Notes: generated by a model not told the origin, from the sequence alone. 58,914 bases of DNA from LC029 sp036676475 (GCA_036676475.1 JAKFCU010000025.1:1-58914), one strand, 5' to 3'; shown: positions 32,190 to 42,489, counted from the stretch's first letter. Translations and numbers: made by a program.

Positions 32190-32792
32190 TCACCTCGCAG
32201 CCGATTTTGTACCGCCAAACTTTTCCATGGTTGCATGACCTGCATGATTAATTCCTTCAGATTCAAAAACTTTCTTAAAGGTTAGAAATAGAATCTTAAT
32301 ATCTAGCAAAAAAGTTTGATTTTCTACATACCAAACATCAAACTTAAACTTTTCCTCCCAGCTGATAGCGTTTCTTCCATTAATCTGGGCCCAACCTGTA
32401 ATCCCAGGCCTCACATCGTGTCGTTTTGCTTGTTCTTCTGTATACAACGGTAAATAATCCATTAACAAGGGCCGGGGACCAACAAAACTCATATCTCCTT
32501 TTAATACGTTGTAGAGTTGTGGCAATTCATCTAAACTGAATTTTCGGAGGAGTTTCCCCCATGAAGTTAATCGTTGATAATCAGGCAAAAGGACTCCATT
32601 CTCATTCCTTTCATCTGACATGGTACGGAATTTGTAAAGGATAAATGGTGATCCGTTTAACCCCGGGCGCACTTGTTTGTAAAGGACAGGTGTACCAAAC
32701 TTCAATTTAACTAAAATAACCGTTCCTATGATTAATGGTCCTAATAAAATGAGTCCTAAAATTGCCATAGTTAGATCCATTATTCTTTTCAT
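32190..32792 (-). CDS. Initiating phosphoglycosyl transferase (EpsL/PglC-like)
   Basis: A 200-residue monotopic membrane enzyme with an N-terminal re-entrant helix (MDLTMAILGLILLGPLIIGT). The catalytic core has LYKFRTMSDERNENG, RKFSLDELPQLYNVL with the Asp-Glu pair, and FVGPRPLLMDYLPLY. It starts the repeating unit by transferring a sugar-1-phosphate, probably diacetamido-trideoxyglucose, to undecaprenyl phosphate. The short single-domain form, without extra membrane helices, is the bacillosamine type. Confidence 0.92.
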   Translation of the reverse strand: MKRIMDLTMAILGLILLGPLIIGTVILVKLKFGTPVLYKQVRPGLNGSPFILYKFRTMSDERNENGVLLPDYQRLTSWGKLLRKFSLDELPQLYNVLKGDMSFVGPRPLLMDYLPLYTEEQAKRHDVRPGITGWAQINGRNAISWEEKFKFDVWYVENQTFLLDIKILFLTFKKVFESEGINHAGHATMEKFGGTKSAAR

Positions 32793-32850
32793 CTATTACA
32801 CCTCAGGGAGTATAAAATTAGGAGCATTCACAACACCTCCGACTCGTTCA

Positions 32851-32997
32851 TTATTTTGATATAGCTGAAAGAATTTGTTGTTTCAGTTCGATGATTACAT
32901 CATTCACATTCGTGTTTGATAATTCTTGCTCATGGTTATATATATTCAATAGGACTTCTAATAATATCTGTTGGTTCAGTTTATCGGAGATATTCAT
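32851..32997 (-). CDS. Small helical protein inside the eps operon
   Basis: A 48-residue protein starting MNISDKLNQQILLEVLLNIY, all helical by composition, ending KQQILSAISK. GAGGG lies upstream of the ATG at 32997. It fills most of the 320-base gap between the flippase and sugar transferase genes. Not recognised; coding status rests on the binding site, length and position. Confidence 0.55.
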   Translation of the reverse strand: MNISDKLNQQILLEVLLNIYNHEQELSNTNVNDVIIELKQQILSAISK

Positions 32998-33114
32998 TTT
33001 CTTCAGCCCTCACTTTTATCACCATAGTTTGGAAGGGGAATAAAAATCCCTGTTGCTTATCATTAGCACCCAGGGAAATTCATCCAATATTTAAAGACTA
33101 CCATCGTACCACAT

Positions 33115-34656
33115 TTAAAACTCAACAGATTTACATTCTCGCCAAAATATTTTAACAAAATTTAATGCTAAGTTTTTAAAATATATAAACTCATCATTCT
33201 TCCTAAACAGAATAAAGTAAATTACGTTTATCAATACTATATTTATTAGACAGTTCATTCCAAATGCAGGAATACTATTCATTTCTTTTAATTGTGAAGT
33301 TGCTATATTGGTTAAAATTAGAGGGATCAATCCTATAGTTACATACTTAAAGTACATTTTAAAGTAGTCACTTAACTTCTTATGAAACACATATTTATAA
33401 ACCATTTTGGGTTTAATCCAAAATATCACAGATATATTACTTACGAGTGTTCCTAGGAATACACCAGGTAACCCGATTGCCTTCACTAAAATAATAGATG
33501 CAATTAAGTTAATCGTGGATTCAAATAATGGAGCAAATCTATCTTGATGGTAAATTCCACCACCTTCTTTAAACCTTTCAACAGATCCACGCATTAAAAT
33601 AAAAAAGAAATTAATTAATACGACACTTATCGTAAGTTGATCGAGTATTTGGCTTTCCCCTAACCATAATATTACGAATTGTCTAACAGTATTAAATAAA
33701 GAAATAGCTACAAAAGAAACGATCCAAAAGCTTATAAAGAATAATCGTTGATGTACCTTATATGCATTTTCAATGTTTCCCTCAGCTAACAAATTTCCCA
33801 CACTAGCTGTAACACCTGAAAGTGCACTGGATATTATTCCTTGTACAGCTCCAATTACCATGCTATAGCTATTAAATATTCCTACAACCGTTAGATTGAT
33901 ATAATAGGCAATGACCAAATTATCAATACCAAAAACTAATATCCCGCCTAGCTTATGTAAAAAAAGTGCCTTAATATTTTTAACTAAAGATTTCCTTTCC
34001 TCCATCGTTATATTTCCTTCAGTATCTTTAATCCATTTGTATCTATTCCCTATATATAGGTTCATAAAAACGAAATAAATTAAATTAATTACTATCTGAA
34101 TTAAAATATACCAATAGAAGCTCGGGTAGATTTTAAGCATAGTCAACTGTAAGAGGGAAATGGTTAATTTTGATAAAGTAGTGGCTATGGATACCTTATA
34201 TCCTTCTTGTGCAACATTTAAAATACATAATTTGTAGGAAAATAAGTAACTAATAAATGTATTAATTAGAAATAATACAAAGTATACCTGGGCATCCAGC
34301 ATATTAACTTCATTTTTTATAAATAAATGTAAGAATGGGGATAGTAACAACCCTAATACTAAAATTATAAATCCAACCAGCCTATAAAACTTATAATAGT
34401 AGTTTAAATATCCTTTTACTTTTTCTTTATCATTTTCAGCAAAGGGCTTATATAAAGAATAGATAATGGCACTTCCTATGCCTAATTCTACTATGGATAA
34501 TAAACCTATTATATTTGTAAATAGCGAGCTTAAACCCAGTAGCTGATTTCCCAAAGAAACCAAAAAAGCCTTTCTTACAATAAATGATGGTAACAATCCT
34601 AATATGAATGTCACTACATTAACAAAAACATTAATACTTGCCTTTTTAACTCTCAA
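33115..34656 (-). CDS. Wzx-type flippase (EpsK-like, MOP superfamily)
   Basis: About 513 residues with 12-14 hydrophobic helices and a typical start (KKASINVFVNVVTFILGLLP, then VRKAFLVSLGNQLLGLSSL). It should flip the undecaprenyl-linked repeat unit outward. I chose the TTG at 34656 because GAGGTGG lies eight bases upstream; the GTG at 34668 overlaps that site. The gene is markedly AT-rich, as are the two genes upstream, which suggests that this part of the operon was acquired separately from its flanks. Confidence 0.88.
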   Translation of the reverse strand: MRVKKASINVFVNVVTFILGLLPSFIVRKAFLVSLGNQLLGLSSLFTNIIGLLSIVELGIGSAIIYSLYKPFAENDKEKVKGYLNYYYKFYRLVGFIILVLGLLLSPFLHLFIKNEVNMLDAQVYFVLFLINTFISYLFSYKLCILNVAQEGYKVSIATTLSKLTISLLQLTMLKIYPSFYWYILIQIVINLIYFVFMNLYIGNRYKWIKDTEGNITMEERKSLVKNIKALFLHKLGGILVFGIDNLVIAYYINLTVVGIFNSYSMVIGAVQGIISSALSGVTASVGNLLAEGNIENAYKVHQRLFFISFWIVSFVAISLFNTVRQFVILWLGESQILDQLTISVVLINFFFILMRGSVERFKEGGGIYHQDRFAPLFESTINLIASIILVKAIGLPGVFLGTLVSNISVIFWIKPKMVYKYVFHKKLSDYFKMYFKYVTIGLIPLILTNIATSQLKEMNSIPAFGMNCLINIVLINVIYFILFRKNDEFIYFKNLALNFVKIFWRECKSVEF

Positions 34657-34683
34657 TTGACCTACCACCTCATATTAGGCAGA

Positions 34684-35862
34684 TTACTCTATCAAAGAGT
34701 ATATTTTATATATCTCATCTTCAGTACCTACATTTTGGTTTCTTACGTTCCGGCTAATACCTTGTCTCAAGTTCATGTCTTCAATCATGATTTTTATTCC
34801 GTTGTAAATATCCTCTGCATTCATCTGAACGATTAATCCATTTTCTCTATCTCTAATTTGATTATGGACAACTGTAAAGTTAGTCGCTACGATAGGCTTT
34901 TGTAATATTCTAGCTTCTGCTATCGCTAAACCATACCCTTCAAATCTTGATGGTTGAACATATATGTCACTTTGATCTAAAAAAGTATATGGATTTTGAT
35001 GTGTTCCTAATAAAATAAAATTGTCATCTAAACCATACTTACTTATCCATCTCTCAAGCTTATCTTTCAGATTCCCTTCCCCTATTGCATACCACTTAAA
35101 ATTAAACCCTTCTTGTTTTAATTTATGACTTGCTTTAATAGCCATATCATATCCTTTTGCATCTACCAATCTTCCAATTGTTAATATTCTTAACCCCTCA
35201 AAATTTTCATGGAACCCGCCTTCTTGTGATGCCATTGATTTGATTAAGCTTGGTGATATGATGTCATAAATGACAGAAGTCTTCTCTCTAACAGTTGGAA
35301 TTTCATTAATAAAGACCTCTTTATTAAAGTCAGATACAGCTATTACATGGTCATACTGTTCATAATACCTAACATCAAATCTTTTGTTATATGGTGCTTT
35401 TTTATAATCAGTGTTTACCCAACATAACTTTTTACCTGCTTTCACCTTTTCTGCAACAAAGTAAGTTGGTGTACCTTGACTATACGCTATAGCTACATCA
35501 TAATCCTTACGTAATTGATCAATGTCTTTAGACAGCCATCTCCAGTTAATTTGAGCCCCATGCATGCTTTTTTTATGATAGGGATTTCTAAGAGATATTG
35601 ATGCTCCTAATCTGGCATATAATTCTTTGAATTTCCTATTCTTTATTAAAAATGTGATATCATGGTGCAGGAATTCAACAAAACTAGGAACATCTAATAT
35701 ATTTACTTCCTTTGGTATCAGGGGTAAATACAAGCCAGTCGGGGAGAACATTAATAAATCAACCTCATACTTCTTATAATCAAATAAAGTTAACAATGAA
35801 ACTAAACTCTTTTCCGCTCCACCGCTATTTAAAGAATCTATAACAAATAATATCTTCTTCAT
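34684..35862 (-). CDS. Glycosyltransferase family 4
   Basis: A 392-residue GT-B enzyme. The N-terminus is KILFVIDSLNSGGAEKSLVS. The nucleotide-binding half has RILTIGRLVDAKGYDMAIKA and the E-x7-E-type FEGYGLAIAEARILQKPIVA. Cytosolic, it adds one sugar to the lipid-linked unit. It is similar in layout to the enzyme encoded at 37017, including a start that pairs GGAEKS or GGVERS with a VDLLMF/VDLMLF strand. Sugar specificity cannot be read from sequence. Confidence 0.9.
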   Translation of the reverse strand: MKKILFVIDSLNSGGAEKSLVSLLTLFDYKKYEVDLLMFSPTGLYLPLIPKEVNILDVPSFVEFLHHDITFLIKNRKFKELYARLGASISLRNPYHKKSMHGAQINWRWLSKDIDQLRKDYDVAIAYSQGTPTYFVAEKVKAGKKLCWVNTDYKKAPYNKRFDVRYYEQYDHVIAVSDFNKEVFINEIPTVREKTSVIYDIISPSLIKSMASQEGGFHENFEGLRILTIGRLVDAKGYDMAIKASHKLKQEGFNFKWYAIGEGNLKDKLERWISKYGLDDNFILLGTHQNPYTFLDQSDIYVQPSRFEGYGLAIAEARILQKPIVATNFTVVHNQIRDRENGLIVQMNAEDIYNGIKIMIEDMNLRQGISRNVRNQNVGTEDEIYKIYSLIE

Positions 35863-35877
35863 TAGAAGTTCCTCTCA

Positions 35878-36990
35878 TTATTTCTTAATAGATAGCACAT
35901 TTTTTAAATAATTTTCGGAAAATGCAATCTTTTCATTTAATAATTTTTTACTCTCTTTATAATTAATCTTGTTCAATATGTGTTCTAAGTTATAGTTTTC
36001 ATCGACTAACCTTTCATTAAGTTTTAAATCATCCAATAAGTCCCTCATTCTTGTATTGATTGCTTCTGTTCTATTGACGATAACAAAATCCTTTTCGTAT
36101 ACTACGGAAAAAACAGCGGCATGGAATGAATTGGAGACTATATACTGTGCATCTCTAACCAGAGATACAAATGTCTCCGGTCCATCAAACCTAAAATATT
36201 TATCAGCATATTTGAGTTTCCCTGGGTTAATCGTATATATCTTGTATCCTTTTTCGTTAGCAATTTCAGTTGCTATTTTCTTGATTAGATGGCTATTATC
36301 AAAATCATATATGAGAACATAGTTCTCTTTAAATTCTCTTTTACCGATCTTTCTCCAATCTTCATGATTTAGTAAGAACACTGGATCTACAACATTAACC
36401 GCTTTATTTATATTTAATTTATTTATGATTTCAACCCCGCTTTTTTCTCTTACACTTATACCATCTAATCGATCTACCCTCTCCCTGACCATAGGTTTAT
36501 ACTCATCTGAGATCGTGTCAGTCGCAAAGCTTGCTGCGTAAGATGCCTTAATTTTTTCATCAGGGGCAAAGTCTAAATAAAACGCAGGATCTTTTCCATT
36601 CCTATGTAAGCTATTCCATATTTGATCACTGCCACAAATATAGGCATCTGCAGAGGGCGTATTTTTCTTCAAATCATCATTTGAAGCGTATCTGATTTTA
36701 GTTATTTTTAAATATTCAGAAGTAAACTTATCAAAGGCTTTTTTTCTTTTTAATCCCGATATTCTACTTGGAGCCTTTAATGTTAAATATATTGATTTTG
36801 TTAGTAAATTCCTTTCCCATTTTGGATTGCCAATACTCAGTAAATTGTAATGATTACTTAAATAATCTGGTTTATAATCTATGATCTCTACATCATGACC
36901 ACAATTCATTAAATATTTCATTAAGCCATATGCCTGCAATGAGGCACCATGATTATAAACATCATGACATGTTATCGTACAAATCTTCAT
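35878..36990 (-). CDS. Polysaccharide pyruvyl transferase
   Basis: A 370-residue enzyme of the pyruvyl transferase family, opening KICTITCHDVYNHGASLQAY with the characteristic NHGASLQ. Later motifs are DAYICGSDQIWN, SYAASFATD, and VRDAQYIVSNSFHAAVFSV with the SFH motif. It transfers pyruvate from phosphoenolpyruvate onto a sugar as a ketal, which adds negative charge. Bacillus eps operons encode similar proteins (EpsI, EpsO). GGGGG lies before the ATG. The gene is AT-rich like its downstream neighbours. Confidence 0.92.
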   Translation of the reverse strand: MKICTITCHDVYNHGASLQAYGLMKYLMNCGHDVEIIDYKPDYLSNHYNLLSIGNPKWERNLLTKSIYLTLKAPSRISGLKRKKAFDKFTSEYLKITKIRYASNDDLKKNTPSADAYICGSDQIWNSLHRNGKDPAFYLDFAPDEKIKASYAASFATDTISDEYKPMVRERVDRLDGISVREKSGVEIINKLNINKAVNVVDPVFLLNHEDWRKIGKREFKENYVLIYDFDNSHLIKKIATEIANEKGYKIYTINPGKLKYADKYFRFDGPETFVSLVRDAQYIVSNSFHAAVFSVVYEKDFVIVNRTEAINTRMRDLLDDLKLNERLVDENYNLEHILNKINYKESKKLLNEKIAFSENYLKNVLSIKK

Positions 36991-37016
36991 GCATTCACCC
37001 CCTGGATTTAACTGCT

Positions 37017-38219
37017 TCAGGAAATAAGTGTATACAATTTCTCAATTTCGCTCCTGTTACCATAATCTGTTGCTAGCATATTAGTCATTAGCTTATCTGA
37101 TAACGCTTGATCCCCCATAAGCTTTTTTATCCCATCAACTATGCCATCTATTCCCATAGGCGTTATTAATCCATCGATCCCATCTCGAATCTGACTTTTC
37201 GCAGTGGGGAAGTTCGTGATGACCACGGGTTTAGCGAGAATTTGCGCCTCGCGAACCGTTACGGCTTTCCCTTCATATCTTGATGGCTGTACATAGATAT
37301 CACATGCCTTGATATAGGGATAAGGATTGATTTTCTTCCCTAACAGAATAAATCGATCCTGAATTCCAAGTTTATGTGCCAACTCCCTAATATCAGATTC
37401 CAGCGGACCATATCCAACAACATACCATTCCATGTCGAATCCCATTTCCAAAAGCTTCTTACATGCATATACGGCATCATCCATACCTTTGGCATGTGTC
37501 AGCCGGCCAACCGTCAACAATTTAGTCCGCCCAGGCTTTGCAGGCATTTCTTCGGTAATATCCTTTTTACTTTGCTCACTTACAAAGGCTGGCGATAGGA
37601 TATTTTCAATGACCAACATCTTCTCTGAATACTCAGGAAATTCACCCAAAAAGGACATCCTGCAATCATCAGATACAGCTGCAATTCGGTCCATATCCTT
37701 CCACATTTGTTTGTCCACATTCTTATTAATGAATATTTTTGAATAATCCGTATGGATCCAGCCTATTTTTCTTTTCGCTCGAACCTTTTGCCCAACAAAA
37801 TAATGAGGCCATAAAAAGCTAATGGCCAAATCATATTCCTTTTCATCAAATCGTGGAAGATAGGGCTTGGATAATGCCCATCCATATTGAATGGCTAAAT
37901 ATCCCGGTTCCTCGTAGCCTTTTAACTTCCCATGCCAGGAGCCTAAATATCGTGCTAATAATCTTGTTAAAACAATAGGAAGATGTCCCTCACGCATGAT
38001 TTGCAGAATGGATTTTCTAAAAGTGGTGTATCGAGGGATCTCCGGTAACAAATTCGGGCCGGCTGGTAATAAAGGGAAAAATTCACCCTCGTGTTTGAAT
38101 AACATCAAATCCACTTCATACTGATCGTAATCCATACTATTCAGTAATCCAATCAGGCTTCTTTCAACACCGCCGATAGCCATATCAAATGAAGCTATTA
38201 ATATTTTCTTTTTCATCAT
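37017..38219 (-). CDS. Glycosyltransferase family 4
   Basis: A 400-residue GT-B enzyme with start KKKILIASFDMAIGGVERSL and donor-binding part TKLLTVGRLTHAKGMDDAVY, then ACDIYVQPSRYEGKAVTVRE with the catalytic-loop Glu residues. Its paralogue is the neighbouring enzyme encoded at 34684. Tandem ATG codons follow GGGGTAATA. It acts on the cytosolic face during repeat-unit assembly. Donor unknown. Confidence 0.9.
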   Translation of the reverse strand: MMKKKILIASFDMAIGGVERSLIGLLNSMDYDQYEVDLMLFKHEGEFFPLLPAGPNLLPEIPRYTTFRKSILQIMREGHLPIVLTRLLARYLGSWHGKLKGYEEPGYLAIQYGWALSKPYLPRFDEKEYDLAISFLWPHYFVGQKVRAKRKIGWIHTDYSKIFINKNVDKQMWKDMDRIAAVSDDCRMSFLGEFPEYSEKMLVIENILSPAFVSEQSKKDITEEMPAKPGRTKLLTVGRLTHAKGMDDAVYACKKLLEMGFDMEWYVVGYGPLESDIRELAHKLGIQDRFILLGKKINPYPYIKACDIYVQPSRYEGKAVTVREAQILAKPVVITNFPTAKSQIRDGIDGLITPMGIDGIVDGIKKLMGDQALSDKLMTNMLATDYGNRSEIEKLYTLIS

Positions 38220-38242
38220 TTATTACCCCACTAGGTCCTTAG

Positions 38243-39385
38243 TTATAGATAGGATTCATTTTCAAGTCCATAAAGTGACAACCAGTGATGAATACTTCTT
38301 TTGATATCAAAACCTAATTCTGAGATTCGGTTCACTATTTTTCCTTTTTCGGGCCTTTCTGCTAAAAAGGCACTTTGAATTTCTTTTGACCACTTTTCAA
38401 GGTTATCCTGGAGACTAACATAGGAAATTAACCCTAAGCCCATATCCGTACTTTTTGGTACCGTATCGGCGACAACGCATGGTGTACCCGAACTTTGAGC
38501 TTCTAGTGCTACGATTCCAAAACCCTCAAATAAAGAAGGAAATAAAAAAACGTCAAATTCCTTCATCAGCCGAGGGATATCCGTACGCATTCCTAAAAAT
38601 CTTATATTATTGGAAAGACCCCATTTTTTAGCTTCCTCTTCTATGCTGGTCTTTAAAGGACCTTCCCCAACGAGAACAGCAACAACATTCATATCCTCAT
38701 CCAAGACTCTTTTGAGAACTTTCAAGAGGAATATTTGGTTCTTTGATTCCGAAAATGTACCTACGTGTCCAATAATTTTTGCATCCTGTGAGATATGGAG
38801 TTCATGTCGTAAACTTAACCGGCCATCTCCATCCAAATGGACAAATTGCCCAATATCAATTCCATTTTTCAGTAAACAAACCTGGCCACGATCAACAAGT
38901 TGTTGACCATAGAGAAAACGTGCAGCCTCAACACTGCAAGCACAATAATCGGTTGCCGAATACTTTATGATCGTTTGCAAAACTTTTAAGGTTAATTTCT
39001 CCTTTACGTTATATCCTCTGACCCAGCTATTGCTGTGAGAATGGCAAATCCTCCTTTCTATACCATGCGTTTTGGCAGCCAAAACCGGAAATCCACTTTG
39101 ATAATCGGTATGTGCATGTACGGCTAAATACTGATCTGCAGACATGATTCGGATTAATTCCTTGATGTAGGCGAAAGGTCCAGCTTGGCCAAGGCTTTGA
39201 ATCCTGAATATTCTTCCGCCTAACGACATGATTTCATCATCATAATCACAATTTTCATTTCGATGAGATACAAAATCAAACTGGATTTTTGTACGATCTA
39301 TATTTCGGTACACATTCATGAGTAATGTTTCAGCGCCGCCCCGGTTCATAGCACTAACCACGTGCAATACTCTTTTGGTTTTCAC
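38243..39385 (-). CDS. Glycosyltransferase family 4 (EpsF-like)
   Basis: A 380-residue GT-B enzyme opening VLHVVSAMNRGGAETLLMNV and YRNIDRTKIQFDFVSHR, a start very typical of EpsF-type transferases. The donor-binding region has KIIGHVGTFSESKNQIFLL and FDVFLFPSLFEGFGIVALEA. GTG start with AGGAG close upstream. It shares this opening with the enzyme encoded at 41377 (MNRGGAETLIMNLYRNMD), so the two are paralogues flanking the polymerase and GT2 genes. Confidence 0.9.
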   Translation of the reverse strand: MKTKRVLHVVSAMNRGGAETLLMNVYRNIDRTKIQFDFVSHRNENCDYDDEIMSLGGRIFRIQSLGQAGPFAYIKELIRIMSADQYLAVHAHTDYQSGFPVLAAKTHGIERRICHSHSNSWVRGYNVKEKLTLKVLQTIIKYSATDYCACSVEAARFLYGQQLVDRGQVCLLKNGIDIGQFVHLDGDGRLSLRHELHISQDAKIIGHVGTFSESKNQIFLLKVLKRVLDEDMNVVAVLVGEGPLKTSIEEEAKKWGLSNNIRFLGMRTDIPRLMKEFDVFLFPSLFEGFGIVALEAQSSGTPCVVADTVPKSTDMGLGLISYVSLQDNLEKWSKEIQSAFLAERPEKGKIVNRISELGFDIKRSIHHWLSLYGLENESYL

Positions 39386-39414
39386 AACTCCTACCCATAC
39401 CCCCTTAACTCTTT

Positions 39415-40479
39415 CTATCCAAAATAGTTACTCTTATAAACAATACCTAGAGCGACTACATGCTCAAAATAAAAATAAATAAAGTAACCCACCATAATGG
39501 AATAATAAATAAATTTTTGATCTCTATTAGAATATATCTCTACAATCCAGGATATTAATATTAAGCTGTATAGTCCAAAATAGATGGAGAATCTGGCAAA
39601 AATCCAATTCTGTGTTGAGATCAGCATGAAGACTAAACCCAATATGGACATGTTGACTATATAATCACTATAGGGGAATAGCGCCCTCAGCTTTTCTCTA
39701 CCATGGTAAGCAAGTAGAATGGGAGCGGCTGTAACCGCAACCCTTAAAAGGCTTGCACCACCTTCCTGAAAATTTTTATAATGACCATACTGGGTTTCTT
39801 CAAGCGCTGCAAATAACACCCCTGAAAATTGATTGAATCCGATAACTAAGACTACTGCAATGAATATGGAGAAATAGGTTGTCAATGTCCAAGCTTTTCT
39901 CCTTACAAAAAAATAGATCGGAATAAGGATAAGCGCACTTGCATGCATGGTTGCTGCGAAAAGAACAACCAGAACGTATTTTTTCCAGCTGCCTTCGAAG
40001 ATATATTTTGTGGCGGCAAAAACAATGGCTGCGGTTAGAAATTGCCTGATCCCGTTCATGGACACTAAAAACATGCCTGATGCGATATATACATACAGAC
40101 TGATCTCAAATAGTCTTGAATATTGATATAGGATCGTTACAATAATGACATTCGTTATTAGTGCTGTTGTAAAAACAAGAATTTGCGGATCATCTGAAAA
40201 AAATTTTAATATCATTTGGAGGACTTTGAATCCTGGATCGGACATCGATTTGATACTTTCCCAACTAAAATCACCAATCTCATAAATGTGCATATAAGCC
40301 ATGGTGTCACCGATATTATTCCGAAGACCCGATATCAGAACCAACGATAATACCGCAATAATGGCCATCAACTTGTTTGGTTTTATATACACGGGTCCAG
40401 TCATTGAAGGTTTAGCAAAATACCTTGAAAAAAGGGAGGTAATATATACGACAGCCAAATTAAACCAAAGTGCTCCCAT
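39415..40479 (-). CDS. EpsG-family polysaccharide polymerase (Wzy-like)
   Basis: A 354-residue membrane protein with about ten helices. The family motif ISGLRNNIGDTMAYMHIYE lies near residue 50, and MFLVSMNGIRQFLTAAIVFA near residue 140. EpsG-type proteins are thought to polymerise the flipped repeat units under control of the Wzz-type EpsA/B pair. AAAGGG precedes the ATG, and the start overlaps the end of the GT2 gene by 20 bases. Confidence 0.88.
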   Translation of the reverse strand: MGALWFNLAVVYITSLFSRYFAKPSMTGPVYIKPNKLMAIIAVLSLVLISGLRNNIGDTMAYMHIYEIGDFSWESIKSMSDPGFKVLQMILKFFSDDPQILVFTTALITNVIIVTILYQYSRLFEISLYVYIASGMFLVSMNGIRQFLTAAIVFAATKYIFEGSWKKYVLVVLFAATMHASALILIPIYFFVRRKAWTLTTYFSIFIAVVLVIGFNQFSGVLFAALEETQYGHYKNFQEGGASLLRVAVTAAPILLAYHGREKLRALFPYSDYIVNMSILGLVFMLISTQNWIFARFSIYFGLYSLILISWIVEIYSNRDQKFIYYSIMVGYFIYFYFEHVVALGIVYKSNYFG

Positions 40480-41377
40480 GGGTCATATCCCTTTTCTTTG
40501 TTTTTGTTATAACGCGATAAAATAGCACCATTCCAAATGGAATGGCCATTAGCGTAAGAATCGGACATGGTGTTTCCTTCAGAAACTTCTTATTTGCAGA
40601 TAATATACTGCTGGAAACATAATGGATAGCCTGTCTAAATTTGAAGGATAAGCTTGCAAATGGTAATTTCATCAGTTCCTTGCGATAAAAAGAAAAGCCC
40701 TTCGGATTTTTTCTATACTGATTCAGCATATTCATGGATGATCCATCCGGGAGATATTCAACACAGCAAACGACTTCATTCATCAGCAGCATTTCATATT
40801 CCTGATCAAGCATATAGTATTTATAGGCTAACCCTACAAACTTCTCGTTGCTGAAGATAGGATATGGGTATTTCCGTGTCAATTCTGTGCGATAAATAAA
40901 CTTTTTATCACCGGTTACGCCCAGTTGATTATAGAGATCGAAGGCTGTTGAAGTAGTAATATCTTCAGGTAACTTAGTGCCAATTACTTTCCCATCGATA
41001 TAGGAATCAAGTGCTATGATCCCACTCACATTTTCACTTCCATACCTGTTCCAAAACGTAATAATTTTGTCTACAGCATCATCAGGCATATAATCATCTG
41101 AATCAATACATACATTTAATTCCGTATCCATATGCTCATAGGCTGTATTATGCGCCCCATGCATTCCTTGATTTTCTTGCCAATGATACCGTATGGGTAT
41201 CACATCTTCGGCTATCCAGGTATCTACTAGCGGCTTGGTATGATCTGTGGAACCATCATCAATGATTAACCATACAAAGTCCTTGCATGTTTGACGTTTT
41301 AGACTTTCATAACATCTCGTCAAAATGTATGCCCGATTAAATGTCGGAGTAAAAACAGTCAGAATAGGTATATCCAT
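40460..41377 (-). CDS. Glycosyltransferase family 2
   Basis: About 305 residues of GT-A fold. The N-terminus is LTVFTPTFNRAYILTRCYES, followed by LKRQTCKDFVWLIIDDGSTD with the first Asp cluster, and NVCIDSDDYMPDDAV with the metal-binding DxD-type site. A C-terminal hydrophobic stretch (CPILTLMAIPFGMVLFYRVI) suggests membrane attachment. I chose the ATG at 41377, which overlaps the preceding stop as TGATG, a typical coupling arrangement. Confidence 0.88.
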   Translation of the reverse strand: MDIPILTVFTPTFNRAYILTRCYESLKRQTCKDFVWLIIDDGSTDHTKPLVDTWIAEDVIPIRYHWQENQGMHGAHNTAYEHMDTELNVCIDSDDYMPDDAVDKIITFWNRYGSENVSGIIALDSYIDGKVIGTKLPEDITTSTAFDLYNQLGVTGDKKFIYRTELTRKYPYPIFSNEKFVGLAYKYYMLDQEYEMLLMNEVVCCVEYLPDGSSMNMLNQYRKNPKGFSFYRKELMKLPFASLSFKFRQAIHYVSSSILSANKKFLKETPCPILTLMAIPFGMVLFYRVITKTKKRDMTHGSTLV

Positions 41378-42489
41378 CACCTCCATGCTTTGATATAGGA
41401 TCCTTGGAGCCACTTACCAACTTCAGCAATGTCATAGCCTTGTTTTCTAATGTATGGTGTTGTATCCATACGGCTGTGAGGACTCTGCAGAACTTTGTGT
41501 GCCCAATCGGAAGCATCCCCTAATTTGGCAAATTGAATTAAACCAGCACCCATGTCAACTTCTTTTGTAATGGTGTCTGATATCAAACATCGTAATCCCG
41601 TAGCCTGTGCTTCTACTAAGGTTACAGGCAGCCCTTCAAACAAGGAAGGGAAAACAAACACATCCATCGCTTGCATCAATTGAGCGACATCCTCTCGAAC
41701 CCCCAGAAAATGAACACAATGACTCAATCCTAGATTTGCTGCCTTTTGCTCCATTTGAGGCCGTAAATCACCATCACCAAGTAGAAGCAAGGCGACTTTC
41801 TTTCTTTTATGTAGCTCAGCAAAGACATCGAGCAAAAATGTATGATTCTTTACGGTTTGAAAACTACCCACATGCCCGATCACTAGCGTATTCGAATCTA
41901 ATCCCATGTGGGATCGAATGTTATCCCTTATCTTCGGGTTAAAGGAAAACTGGGATGATGATACACCGTTTTTGAGTAAAATCATGTTGCCGCTCTCGAT
42001 GATCTTACGACCAAAAAGATATTGACCCGCCCTTGCTGAACAGGCAAAAAAATGGGTTGCATTGTTAGGCAGAAGCCTTTTTGCATACCCCTTGAAATAT
42101 AATGATTTTATAAAAGAATATATAGGATTACTGGTATGGCTATGAGCAATTCGTACCGGTACCCCCGCTTTTTTTGCCGAACGCAGAATTAAACCACTCG
42201 TTTCGTTCATGTGGGAATGTACCACCCGGTATTCCGGATGATTTTGAAAAAAATCATCCAATGCTCTTACATACGTAAAATGACCCGAACTTATTCCATA
42301 GGGTACATGAAAGATACGTCCACCTTTATCAATAATTTCCTCATCAAAAACTCCCGGTTTCGATTGGTGTGTAAGAAAATCGAATTGAACTTGCGAACGG
42401 TCCATATTACGATAGAGATTCATGATCAATGTTTCCGCACCGCCGCGGTTCATGATGCCTATGGCATGAAGAATTCTAATAGCTGCCAT
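41377..42489 (-). CDS. Glycosyltransferase family 4 (EpsF-like)
   Basis: A 370-residue GT-B enzyme opening AAIRILHAIGIMNRGGAETL. Its donor-binding half has LVIGHVGSFQTVKNHTFLL and MDVFVFPSLFEGLPVTLVEA. The ATG at 42489 follows CAGGAGAAAG; a longer reading to 42516 lies within the asparagine-synthase-like gene. Paralogue of the enzyme encoded at 38243. It adds one sugar of the repeat unit. Confidence 0.9.
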   Translation of the reverse strand: MAAIRILHAIGIMNRGGAETLIMNLYRNMDRSQVQFDFLTHQSKPGVFDEEIIDKGGRIFHVPYGISSGHFTYVRALDDFFQNHPEYRVVHSHMNETSGLILRSAKKAGVPVRIAHSHTSNPIYSFIKSLYFKGYAKRLLPNNATHFFACSARAGQYLFGRKIIESGNMILLKNGVSSSQFSFNPKIRDNIRSHMGLDSNTLVIGHVGSFQTVKNHTFLLDVFAELHKRKKVALLLLGDGDLRPQMEQKAANLGLSHCVHFLGVREDVAQLMQAMDVFVFPSLFEGLPVTLVEAQATGLRCLISDTITKEVDMGAGLIQFAKLGDASDWAHKVLQSPHSRMDTTPYIRKQGYDIAEVGKWLQGSYIKAWR

